Assembly (NCBI RefSeq): GCF_014648995.1
Contig: NZ_BMSE01000009.1
Span: 62,001 to 126,000, forward strand
Reading direction: 5' to 3'
Origin: Streptomyces massasporeus
GTDB lineage: Bacteria > Actinomycetota > Actinomycetes > Streptomycetales > Streptomycetaceae
Length of the DNA: 64,000 bases
In this document: positions 23,604 through 31,106 of the stretch, piece by piece
Layout of the letters: every line of letters begins with the position of its first letter
How positions within the stretch are numbered: position 1 is the stretch's first letter
Translations under genes and position numbers: made by a program
The notes under the pieces: generated by a model
Told to the model about the DNA's origin: nothing
Database searches by the model: none
What the model saw: only the letters and a program-made list of their open reading frames with translations

Positions 23604-25055
23604 ATGGCTTACGACGATCTTCGCTCCCTGCTCAGGGCGCTGGAGCGCGAGGGCGACCTCAAGCGCATCAAGGCCGAGGTGGACCCGTATCTGGAGGTCG
23701 GGGAGATCGTCGACCGGGTGCAGAAGTCCGGCGGCCCCGCCCTGCTCTTCGAGAACGTGCGCGGTTCGAGCATGCCGCTCGCGATGAACGTGTTCGGCAC
23801 GGACCGGCGGCTGCTGAAGGCCCTGGGCCTGAAGTCGTACGGCGAGATCTCCGAGCGGATCGGCGGGCTGCTGAAGCCCGAGCTGCCGCACGGCTTCGTC
23901 GGCGTGCGCGAGGCCTTCGGCAAGCTCGGCGCGATGACGCACGTACCGCCGAAGAAGGTGAAGGACGGCCCCGTGCAGGAGGTCGTCCTGACCGGGGACG
24001 ACGTCGACCTGGACCTGCTGCCGGCCCTCTTCACCTGGCCGAAGGACGGCGGGTCGTTCTTCAATCTGGGGCTGACCCATACGAAGGACCCGGAGAGCGG
24101 CGTCCGCAACCTCGGGTTGTACCGCCTCCAGCGCCACGACAAGCGCACCATCGGCATGCACTGGCAGATCCACAAGGACAGCCGGAACCACTACCAGGTG
24201 GCGGCCAGGCGCGGGGAGCGGCTGCCCGTCGCCATCGCCTTCGGGTGCCCGCCCGCCGTGACGTACGCGTCCACGGCCCCGCTGCCGGGGGACATCGACG
24301 AGTACCTGTTCGCCGGGTTCCTCGCGGGCAAGCGGATCGAGATGGTCGACTGCAAGACCGTGCCGCTCCAGGTGCCGGCGCAGGCCGAGGTCGTGATCGA
24401 GGGCTGGCTGGAGCCGGGCGAGATGCTGCCCGAGGGGCCGTTCGGCGACCACACCGGCTTCTACACGCCGCAGGAACCCTTCCCCGCGCTGACGATCGAC
24501 TGCATCACGATGCGGAAGCGGCCGCTGCTCCAGTCGATCGTCGTGGGCCGCCCGCCGACGGAGGACGGGCCGCTTGGCCGGGCGACGGAACGCTTCTTCC
24601 TGCCGCTGCTGAAGATCATCGTGCCGGACATCGTGGACTACCACCTGCCGGAGGCGGGCGGCTTCCACAACTGCGCGATCGTCTCGATCGACAAGAAGTA
24701 CCCGAAGCACGCGCAGAAGGTCATGCACGCGATCTGGGGCGCGCACATGATGTCGCTGACCAAGCTGATCGTGGTCGTCGACTCCGACTGCGACGTGCAC
24801 GACCTGCACGAGGTCGCCTGGCGGGCCCTGGGCAACACCGACTACGCCCGCGACCTGTCGATCGTCGAGGGCCCGGTCGACCACCTCGACCACGCCTCCT
24901 ACCAGCAGTTCTGGGGCGGCAAGGCCGGCATCGACGCGACGAAGAAGTGGCCCGAGGAGGGCTACACCCGCGACGGCGGCTGGCCCGACATGGTGGAGTC
25001 CGACCCGGAGACGGCGGCGAAGGTGGACCGTCGCTGGAAGGAGTACGGCCTGTGA
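23604..25055 (+). CDS. mqnL: UbiD-family decarboxylase of the futalosine pathway
   Basis: A 483-residue prenylated-FMN-dependent decarboxylase (UbiD fold). Family segments include NLGLYRLQRHDKRTIGMHWQ, EGPFGDHTGFYTPQEPFP and the IVVVDSDCDVHDLHEV region. The length is normal. In the futalosine route it is assigned to removing the carboxyl group of 1,4-dihydroxy-6-naphthoate after prenylation. It overlaps mqnP by 4 bases (GTGA). The prenylated cofactor would come from mqnM downstream. Confidence 0.9.
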   Translation: MAYDDLRSLLRALEREGDLKRIKAEVDPYLEVGEIVDRVQKSGGPALLFENVRGSSMPLAMNVFGTDRRLLKALGLKSYGEISERIGGLLKPELPHGFVGVREAFGKLGAMTHVPPKKVKDGPVQEVVLTGDDVDLDLLPALFTWPKDGGSFFNLGLTHTKDPESGVRNLGLYRLQRHDKRTIGMHWQIHKDSRNHYQVAARRGERLPVAIAFGCPPAVTYASTAPLPGDIDEYLFAGFLAGKRIEMVDCKTVPLQVPAQAEVVIEGWLEPGEMLPEGPFGDHTGFYTPQEPFPALTIDCITMRKRPLLQSIVVGRPPTEDGPLGRATERFFLPLLKIIVPDIVDYHLPEAGGFHNCAIVSIDKKYPKHAQKVMHAIWGAHMMSLTKLIVVVDSDCDVHDLHEVAWRALGNTDYARDLSIVEGPVDHLDHASYQQFWGGKAGIDATKKWPEEGYTRDGGWPDMVESDPETAAKVDRRWKEYGL

Positions 25056-25954
25056 GTTCCGCTTCCGCCGCGATCCCGCAGCCGGGACGCACCAAGGCCT
25101 TCCTCCGGCTGGTGATGATCGAGCACTCGGTCTTCGCGCTGCCCTTCGCCTACATCGCCGCGCTGACCGCGATGTTCCAGTGGGACAAGAACATCCACTG
25201 GGGCCGGCTGCTGCTGGTCACCATCTGCATGGTGGGTCTGCGCACCTTCGCGATGGCGGTCAACCGGATCATCGACCGGGAGATCGACGCGCGGAACCCG
25301 CGCACGGCGCAGCGCGAGCTGGTGACGGGCGCGATGTCGGTGAAGCACGCCTGGACGGGCGCGCTGATCGCCCTGGCCGTGTTCCTGACCGCGGCCGCCC
25401 TGCTGAACCCCCTGTGCCTGGCGCTGGCCCCCATCGCGGTGATCCCGATGGTGGTCTACCCGTACGGCAAGCGGTTCACGAACTTCCCGCAGGCCATCCT
25501 CGGCCTTGCCCAGGCGATGGGCCCGGTCGGCGGCTGGCTGGCGATCTCGGGGGAGTGGTCCTGGGACGCGGTGATCCTCGGCCTCGCCGTGGGCATCTGG
25601 ATCGGCGGCTTCGACCTGATCTACGCCTGTCAGGACGTGGAGACCGACCGCGAGATCGGCGTCATGTCCGTCCCGGCGCGCTTCGGAATCCCGTCGGCGA
25701 TCTGGGGCGCGCGGGTCTGCCACGCCCTGACGACGGCCCTGTTCGTCTGGTACGCCCTGGCCACCGGCACCGGTGCCTTCTTCTGGCTGGGCCTGCTGAT
25801 CGTCGCCGCCGCGTTCCTCTACGAGCACTCGATCGTGCGCCCTCACGACCTGTCCCGCGTGAACCGCGCCTTCTTCAGCGTCAACGGCTTCATCGGGATC
25901 GCGCTGTTCGTGTGCGCGCTGCTGGACCTGCTGGTGCGGGGCCTGACCGTCTGA
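25052..25954 (+). CDS. mqnP: UbiA-family prenyltransferase of menaquinone synthesis
   Basis: A 300-residue, eight- or nine-helix membrane prenyltransferase. The first Asp-rich motif is NRIIDREIDARNPRT and the second is DVETDREIGVMSVPARFG; both bind Mg-diphosphate. It attaches the polyprenyl chain to the 1,4-dihydroxy-6-naphthoate ring. The sequence is closer to the UbiA/MqnP group than to MenA. Its stop at 25954 directly abuts the stop of the convergent rhomboid gene. Confidence 0.9.
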   Translation: MSSASAAIPQPGRTKAFLRLVMIEHSVFALPFAYIAALTAMFQWDKNIHWGRLLLVTICMVGLRTFAMAVNRIIDREIDARNPRTAQRELVTGAMSVKHAWTGALIALAVFLTAAALLNPLCLALAPIAVIPMVVYPYGKRFTNFPQAILGLAQAMGPVGGWLAISGEWSWDAVILGLAVGIWIGGFDLIYACQDVETDREIGVMSVPARFGIPSAIWGARVCHALTTALFVWYALATGTGAFFWLGLLIVAAAFLYEHSIVRPHDLSRVNRAFFSVNGFIGIALFVCALLDLLVRGLTV

Positions 25955-26563
25955 TCACGGTGCGGTGAGCGCGCGGCTCGCCTCCGGGCGGCGGCGGAAC
26001 AGGAACGCCGCCGCCACGCCCGCGAGCAGGCCTATGAGGTGGCCCTGCCAGCTGACGCCCGTCTGCGTGGGGGCCAGGCCCGTGAGGATGGAGCCGCCCC
26101 AGATCGCGGCGATCAGGACCCCGGCCAGGACGCCCAGGGGGCGGCGCTCGACGAAACCGGTGACCAGGAGGAACCCGAACAGGCCGAAGATCACGCCGGA
26201 GGCGCCCGCGGTGTTGGTGTGGGCCGGGGCGATCAGCCAGACGCCCAGGCCGTCCACGACGATGATCAGCGCGCAGACGAGCAGGAACCGGCGCAGCCCC
26301 GCGAGCGCGGCGAGGAATCCGAGGACCAGCAGCGGCACGGTGTTCGCCGCCAGATGGGCGAAGCCGAAGTGGATGAAGGACGAGGGGACGACATCGACCA
26401 GCTCGGAGGGGTCGCGCGGGGTGACACCGAAGCCGTCCAGCGCATGGCCCGTGGCCACGTCCACCACTTCCAGCAGCCACAGCAGCGCCACCCAGGCCAG
26501 CATCAGCTTGCCCGCGGCCAGCGCACGATCGCTCTGTGACCACCCGGCTCGCGGATCCGGCAT
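25955..26563 (-). CDS. Rhomboid-family intramembrane serine protease
   Basis: A 202-residue, six-helix protein. The catalytic Ser is in TAGASGVIFGLFG (helix 4) and the catalytic His in WQGHLIGLLAGV (helix 6). A conserved HFGFAHLAANTVPL corresponds to the HxxxN part of helix 2. Rhomboids cleave transmembrane segments of membrane proteins; the substrate is not predictable. ATG at 26563 has GGGGG upstream. It is divergent from mqnM. Confidence 0.88.
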   Translation of the reverse strand: MPDPRAGWSQSDRALAAGKLMLAWVALLWLLEVVDVATGHALDGFGVTPRDPSELVDVVPSSFIHFGFAHLAANTVPLLVLGFLAALAGLRRFLLVCALIIVVDGLGVWLIAPAHTNTAGASGVIFGLFGFLLVTGFVERRPLGVLAGVLIAAIWGGSILTGLAPTQTGVSWQGHLIGLLAGVAAAFLFRRRPEASRALTAP

Positions 26564-26654
26564 GGCGACCCCCAGTGCTCGCTCGTCCCCTCCGTGCAAC
26601 GGCCCGCACCCCTTGGCCGGTTCCCACCCTGGGACGCCGGATAGGCTCGGTGTT

Positions 26655-27341
26655 GTGAACCCAGTCAAGCCAGGCGAGATGCCGCGTACGCCTTGGATCG
26701 TAGGGGTGTCCGGGGCCTCCGGCACCCCGTATGCCGCTGCCGTGCTGAGGGCGCTTCTCGACGCCGGCGAGAGCGTCGATCTCGTGGTGTCCCGGGCTTC
26801 CCGGCTCACCCTGCTGGACGAGACCGGGATCTCCTTCCGGGACGCCCACTGGCGGGACGACCTGCGGGAATGGCTGTCCCGGGGCGCCGACGGCAAGCCG
26901 GACACCTTCTCCGTCGACCTCGACGCCGTACGGCACTGGAGCGCCGGCGACCTGGCCGCCGGGCCCTCTTCGGGGTCGTACCGCACCAAGGGCATGCTCA
27001 TCGTGCCCGCCTCGACGGCGAGCGTGGCGGGGGTCGCGCTCGGTCTGTCGAAGGACCTGCTGCAACGGGCGGCGAGCGTGACCCTCAAAGAGGACCGCAA
27101 GCTGATCGTGGCCGTGCGCGAGACACCGCTCAACGGCCAGACCCTGCGGCACCTGGTCACTCTCGACGACGCGGGCGCGACGGTCGTGCCCGCCTCACCC
27201 GCCTTCTACGCGGGCGCGACGCACATCCAGGACCTGGTGGACTTCGTCGCCGGACGCGTACTCGACGCGGCGGGCGTGCCGCACGGGCTCTACCGCCGTT
27301 GGCAAGGTGAACTCGGCGGCGGTGCGCACCGCGACGGCTGA
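26655..27341 (+). CDS. mqnM: UbiX-family flavin prenyltransferase
   Basis: A 228-residue homologue of UbiX. WIVGVSGASGTPYAAAVLRALL binds FMN phosphate, and KEDRKLIVAVRETPLNGQTLRHL is the conserved C-terminal block that binds the dimethylallyl group. UbiX proteins make the prenylated FMN cofactor that MqnL needs. GTG at 26655 is used; an in-frame ATG at 26679 is an alternative. Confidence 0.9.
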   Translation: MNPVKPGEMPRTPWIVGVSGASGTPYAAAVLRALLDAGESVDLVVSRASRLTLLDETGISFRDAHWRDDLREWLSRGADGKPDTFSVDLDAVRHWSAGDLAAGPSSGSYRTKGMLIVPASTASVAGVALGLSKDLLQRAASVTLKEDRKLIVAVRETPLNGQTLRHLVTLDDAGATVVPASPAFYAGATHIQDLVDFVAGRVLDAAGVPHGLYRRWQGELGGGAHRDG

Positions 27342-27398
27342 GCAGCACCCGAACCCCATCGGACTCAACTACAACTTCAGCGGAAGGCTTCGATCGCA

Positions 27399-27854
27399 AT
27401 GGACGCGGTGGACAGGCAGCTCATCCAGGCCCTGAGGGAGAACGGCCGGGCCTCCTACGCGGAGCTGGGACGCCTCGTCGGACTGTCGGGACCCAGTGTC
27501 ACCGACCGCATCAACCGGCTGGAGGCGGCCGGAGTCATCACCGGCTACCGGGCCACCGTCGACGCCGCCTCGCTCGGCCTCGGCGTCACCGCCCTGGTCG
27601 GCATCTCGCTCTCGGACGCCACCGACCACGAGGACGTGGCGCAGCGGCTGAAGGACCTCTCGGAGATCGAGGACTGCTGGTTCATCGCCGGCGACGACTC
27701 GTACATGCTCAAGGTGCGCGCGGCCGACGTGGACGGCCTGGAGAAGATGATCCGGCGGCTCAGCGGCACGAAGGGGGTCTCCCGGACGCGTACGACGATC
27801 GTGCTCTCCACGAAGTGGGAGAACCGGGTCGGGGAACTGCCCGAAGAGGAGTAG
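27399..27854 (+). CDS. Lrp/AsnC-family transcriptional regulator
   Basis: A 151-residue protein. The N-terminal HTH (DRQLIQALRENGRASYAELGRLVGLSG) and the C-terminal RAM ligand-binding domain (VTALVGISLSDATD...CWFIAGDDSYMLKVRAADV) have normal family length. Such proteins form octamers and respond to amino acids. It lies between mqnM and mqnE in the same direction and could regulate either. The ligand is unknown. Confidence 0.9.
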   Translation: MDAVDRQLIQALRENGRASYAELGRLVGLSGPSVTDRINRLEAAGVITGYRATVDAASLGLGVTALVGISLSDATDHEDVAQRLKDLSEIEDCWFIAGDDSYMLKVRAADVDGLEKMIRRLSGTKGVSRTRTTIVLSTKWENRVGELPEEE

Positions 27855-27936
27855 GCCCGGAGGGCCGTTTGGGGGCACCTCCCGTCCGAAGGGTGGGGGC
27901 GTACGGTAAGGGACGTCGTCGTAGAAAGGTGAGGGC

Positions 27937-29100
27937 ATGGATCTCGGGCTCAAGCGCGAGCTGGAGGAGAAGGTCAGGGCGGGTGTCCGGCTGACCCGTG
28001 AGGACGGCATCGCGCTGTACGAGTCGGACGACCTGGCCTGGCTCGGCGGCCTGGCGCACGAGGTGCGCACCCGCAAGAACGGCGACGTCGTGCACTTCAA
28101 CGTCAACCGTCACCTCAACATGACGAACGTGTGCACGGCCTCCTGCGCGTACTGCTCCTTCCAGCGCAAGCCGGGGGAGAAGGACGCGTACACGATGCGC
28201 ATCGAGGAGGCCGTCAAGCTCGCGAAGGCGATGGAGTCGGAGAACCTCACCGAGCTGCACATCGTCAACGGGCTGCACCCGAACCTGCCGTGGCGCTACT
28301 ACCCGCGGTCGCTGCGGGAGCTGAAGGCCGCGCTGCCGGACGTCTCGCTGAAGGCGTTCACGGCCACGGAGATCCACCACTTCGAGACGATCTCGGGGAT
28401 GAGCGCGTCGGAGATCCTCGACGAGCTCATCGACGCGGGTCTGGAGTCCCTCACCGGTGGTGGCGCGGAGATCTTCGACTGGGAGGTCCGGCAGCACATC
28501 GTGGACCACCGGACCCACTGGGAGGACTGGTCCCGGATCCACCGGCTCGCGCACGAGAAGGGTCTGAAGACCCCGGCCACCATGCTCTACGGCCACATCG
28601 AGGAGCCGCGGCACCGGGTGGACCACGTGCTGCGGCTGCGTGAGCTGCAGGACGAGACGGGCGGCTTCCAGGTCTTCATCCCGCTGCGGTACCAGCACGA
28701 CTTCGTCGACATGAAGGACGGCAAGGTCCGCAATCGCCTTCAGGCGCGGACGCAGATGGCGACGGGGGCGGAGGCGCTGAAGACCTTCGCGGTGTCGCGG
28801 CTGCTGTTCGACAACGTGCCGCATGTGAAGGTGTTCTGGGTCATGCACGGCGTCCAGACCGCCCAGCTCGCCCTTCAGCACGGTGCGGATGACATGGACG
28901 GGTCCGTCGTCGAGTACAAGATCACTCATGACGCGGACAACTACGGGACGCCGAACAAGCTGACGCGTGAGGATCTGCTGGATCTGATCCGCGATGCCGG
29001 GTTCCGGCCCGTGGAGCGGAACACGCGGTACGAGATCATTCGGGAGTACGAGGGTGCTGACCCGGAGCGTCGTGAGTCTCCGCAGCCGATGAGGGTTTGA
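27937..29100 (+). CDS. mqnE: Aminofutalosine synthase
   Basis: A 387-residue radical-SAM enzyme. It joins the MqnA product (3-[(1-carboxyvinyl)oxy]benzoate) to S-adenosylmethionine to give aminofutalosine. The [4Fe-4S] cluster motif CX3CX2C is CTASCAYC, preceded by HFNVNRHLNMTNV. Downstream landmarks are LTELHIVNGLHPNLPW and GGFQVFIPLRYQH. The length is standard. It is separated from mqnA by 15 kb. Confidence 0.93.
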   Translation: MDLGLKRELEEKVRAGVRLTREDGIALYESDDLAWLGGLAHEVRTRKNGDVVHFNVNRHLNMTNVCTASCAYCSFQRKPGEKDAYTMRIEEAVKLAKAMESENLTELHIVNGLHPNLPWRYYPRSLRELKAALPDVSLKAFTATEIHHFETISGMSASEILDELIDAGLESLTGGGAEIFDWEVRQHIVDHRTHWEDWSRIHRLAHEKGLKTPATMLYGHIEEPRHRVDHVLRLRELQDETGGFQVFIPLRYQHDFVDMKDGKVRNRLQARTQMATGAEALKTFAVSRLLFDNVPHVKVFWVMHGVQTAQLALQHGADDMDGSVVEYKITHDADNYGTPNKLTREDLLDLIRDAGFRPVERNTRYEIIREYEGADPERRESPQPMRV

Positions 29101-29108
29101 TCGCTTTC

Positions 29109-29162
29109 GGGTGCGGGTGCGGGTGCGGGTGCGGGTGCGGGTGCGGGTGCGGGTGCGGGTGC
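29109..29162 (+). repeat. GGGTGC hexanucleotide array (9 copies)
   Basis: Nine perfect tandem copies of GGGTGC begin 8 bases after the mqnE stop. The G-rich strand has nine GGG tracts separated by TGC, so it could form G-quadruplexes. As a pure microsatellite it is likely to vary in copy number between strains. Confidence 0.9.
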
Positions 29163-29165
29163 GTG

Positions 29166-29195
29166 GGGGCTGGTCGCGCAGTTCCCCGCGCCCCT
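29166..29195. repeat. Streptomyces interspersed palindromic element
   Basis: GGGGCTGGTCGCGCAGTTCC followed by CCGCGCCCCT. I know this motif as one of the commonest intergenic repeats in Streptomyces chromosomes. The outer arms GGGGC/GCCCC can pair to form an imperfect hairpin. It lies at the 3' side of mqnE and may act as a transcription or mRNA end. Confidence 0.6.
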
Positions 29196-29215
29196 GAGGG
29201 GGGTACCCGGCGGGC

Positions 29216-29866
29216 ATGGTCAGGACCTCGGCACCTGAGGATGCCCATACCGCTGAACCCTTCGTTCCTGAGCGGGGTGGGCTTCCCGCCCTGCGGCGTG
29301 CCGCTGCCGGATGCCGGGGCTGTCCCCTCCACCGGGACGCCACCCAGACCGTGTTCGGGGCGGGGAGCCAGGACGCCCGGGTCATGCTCGTCGGTGAGCA
29401 GCCCGGGGATCAGGAGGACCGGCAGGGGAAGCCGTTCGTCGGGCCTGCCGGGAAGCTGCTGGACCGGGCCCTGGGGGAGGCCGGGATCGATCCGGCCGAG
29501 GCCTATGTCACCAACGCCGTGAAGCACTTCAAGTTCACGCAGGCCGAGCCGCGGAAGCGGCGGATCCACAAGGCGCCGACCCTGCGGGAGACGGCCGCCT
29601 GCGGGCCCTGGCTTGCCGCGGAGCTCGCCGTCGTGGAGCCCGAGCTGATCGTCGTGCTGGGGGCCACCGCGGGGAAGGCCCTGCTCGGGTCCTCGTTCCG
29701 GGTCACTCAGGTGCGCGGGACGGTGCTGGAGGAGGAGATCCACGGGCGGGCCGAGCGGCTGGTGCCCACCGTGCATCCCTCGTCGGTGCTGCGGTCCGAC
29801 GACCGGGAGGCCGCGTACCGAGGACTGGTGTCGGACCTGAAAGTGGCGGCGGACGCACTGTCGTAA
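29216..29866 (+). CDS. udgX: UdgX-type uracil-DNA glycosylase
   Basis: A 216-residue uracil-DNA glycosylase, related to family 4. Fe-S cysteines lie in RGCPLHRDAT and further on in TAACGPW. The catalytic loop is GEQPGDQEDRQGKPFVGPAG, and HPSSVLRS is motif B. It carries the UdgX hallmark KRRIHKAPT; in the mycobacterial enzyme the His of this loop forms a covalent bond to the abasic site after uracil removal. ATG at 29216 was used, with weak upstream purines. Confidence 0.88.
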   Translation: MVRTSAPEDAHTAEPFVPERGGLPALRRAAAGCRGCPLHRDATQTVFGAGSQDARVMLVGEQPGDQEDRQGKPFVGPAGKLLDRALGEAGIDPAEAYVTNAVKHFKFTQAEPRKRRIHKAPTLRETAACGPWLAAELAVVEPELIVVLGATAGKALLGSSFRVTQVRGTVLEEEIHGRAERLVPTVHPSSVLRSDDREAAYRGLVSDLKVAADALS

Positions 29867-29882
29867 TAGCTAGAATCCATGC

Positions 29883-30407
29883 ATGCCCCTTACCTTCACG
29901 CTCGACCCCGCCGTCACCCCCGAGCTGCGTGACGGCCTGCTCGATCTGTGGACCGATGTCTCCAACGCCGGCGGAGCCGTCGGGTACGTGCCGCCGGTGA
30001 CGCGCGAGGAGATCCGCCCCGCGCTGGTGCAGCACTTCGCGTCGATGGCCGAGGGGCGGGTCAAACTGCTCGTCGGGCACGACGAGGAGGGGCGGGTCGC
30101 CGCCACCGCGTTCCTGACCTACAACACGCATCACCTGATGACGCACTGGCTGTGGCTGTACACGGTGATGGTGCACCCGCGGCACCAGGGGAAGGGCTAC
30201 GGCCGGGACCTGCTCGGTGCCGCCGCCGACGCGGTCCGGCGCATGGACGGGATCGAGGCGATCCGGCTGACCTGCCGAGGCGGACTCGGCCTTGAACGGT
30301 TCTACGCGTCCTGCGGGTACAAGGAGGTCGGGCGCATCCCCGGGGCGATCCGGGTGGCACCGGGGGACGACCGTGACGACGTCATCATGCTGCTGCCCCT
30401 GGCCTGA
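29883..30407 (+). CDS. GNAT-family N-acetyltransferase
   Basis: A 174-residue GNAT protein. The acetyl-CoA loop is VMVHPRHQGKGYGRDLLGAA (Q/RxxGxG) near residue 95. The ending GLERFYASCGYKEVGRIPG is the usual FY..GF/Y block. The substrate is unknown. It starts 17 bases after udgX and may be cotranscribed with it. Confidence 0.85.
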   Translation: MPLTFTLDPAVTPELRDGLLDLWTDVSNAGGAVGYVPPVTREEIRPALVQHFASMAEGRVKLLVGHDEEGRVAATAFLTYNTHHLMTHWLWLYTVMVHPRHQGKGYGRDLLGAAADAVRRMDGIEAIRLTCRGGLGLERFYASCGYKEVGRIPGAIRVAPGDDRDDVIMLLPLA

Positions 30408-30498
30408 CCCCCCTGCGAGATCGGCCGCTCGGCGTGCTTCACTGGACGGTGCCCCTTTGGGTGCGTTCCGACCGTTCGAACCGGAAGAGTGGATTGAG

Positions 30499-30798
30499 AT
30501 GCTCCGCTACACGCTGATGCGCCTCGGAGTCTTCGTGGGCTGCCTCGTGGTCGTCTGGGGCGCCGTCTACTCCGGCATCGCCCCGCGCGGTCTCGGCAAC
30601 AGCAACGGGCTGTGGGTCGTGCTGCTCGCCCTGCTGATCTCCGCGCCGATCAGCTTCGTCGTCCTGCGCAAGGAGCGGGACCGGGCGTCGGTTCAGGTCG
30701 CCCAGCGCGTCGACCGGATGAAGGCCAACCTGGACGCCAACCGCAGCCAGGAGGACGGGGCCGACGACGGCGCCCGGGCCCAGGGGCAGACCTCGTAA
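30499..30798 (+). CDS. DUF4229 membrane protein
   Basis: A 99-residue protein. Two transmembrane helices (LGVFVGCLVVVWGAVYSG and LWVVLLALLISAPISFVVL) are followed by a basic, then Asp/Gln-rich cytoplasmic tail. The start MLRYTLMRLGVFVG is typical of actinobacterial DUF4229. Function unknown. The ATG at 30499 follows GGATTGAG. A strong terminator lies 21 bases past the stop. Confidence 0.85.
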   Translation: MLRYTLMRLGVFVGCLVVVWGAVYSGIAPRGLGNSNGLWVVLLALLISAPISFVVLRKERDRASVQVAQRVDRMKANLDANRSQEDGADDGARAQGQTS

Positions 30799-30819
30799 GG
30801 TCCCCGCACGCGTTCGCAG

Positions 30820-30852
30820 CGCCCCGTTTCCGTACATCCTCGGAAACGGGGC
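30820..30852 (+). terminator. Intrinsic terminator after the DUF4229 gene
   Basis: CGCCCCGTTTCC (30820-30831) and GGAAACGGGGCG (30841-30852) form a perfect 12-base stem around a 9-base loop. CTTTGCGTTGT follows. Confidence 0.88.
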
Positions 30853-30938
30853 GCTTTGCGTTGTATGGGTGTGTGTGCGTCGTCACCTGTCAAAGCCAGG
30901 CTTTGGGGTCCCCAAAGCTCAGGTGTTAAGGTCGTGGT

Positions 30939-31040
30939 ATGAAGTCAGCAGTCGCGCCCCATTCGCCCCTGAGCGCTCCGCTCGTGGCGCGGCTGCACGT
31001 GGATCTCTGTCGGTGCGCGTCCGCTTTCTGTCGTCCCTGA
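30939..31040 (+). CDS. Cys-containing leader peptide upstream of the symporter
   Basis: A 33-codon frame between a palindromic promoter region and the symporter gene. Its C-terminal half reads RLHVDLCRCASAFCRP then stop. This matches the short HVDLxRxxSxxC leader peptides found in Streptomyces upstream of sulfur and cysteine genes. Three cysteines lie in the last ten residues, where ribosome stalling under cysteine limitation could affect downstream expression. CTTTGGGGTCCCCAAAG, a perfect palindrome at 30901-30917, lies just upstream. A shorter start at an internal GTG is possible. Confidence 0.65.
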   Translation: MKSAVAPHSPLSAPLVARLHVDLCRCASAFCRP

Positions 31041-31106
31041 CGTAACGCAACCCCCCGTCGTCTCCCACGTCAGTTCCCCCCTCGCGTCCCCCAACGGAGT
31101 CAGTCC

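Noticed and set aside
29109..29162. GGGTGC array considered as a CRISPR or telomere-like element
   Set aside because: There are no spacers, and the units are pure hexamers next to a gene end. A simple microsatellite explains it.
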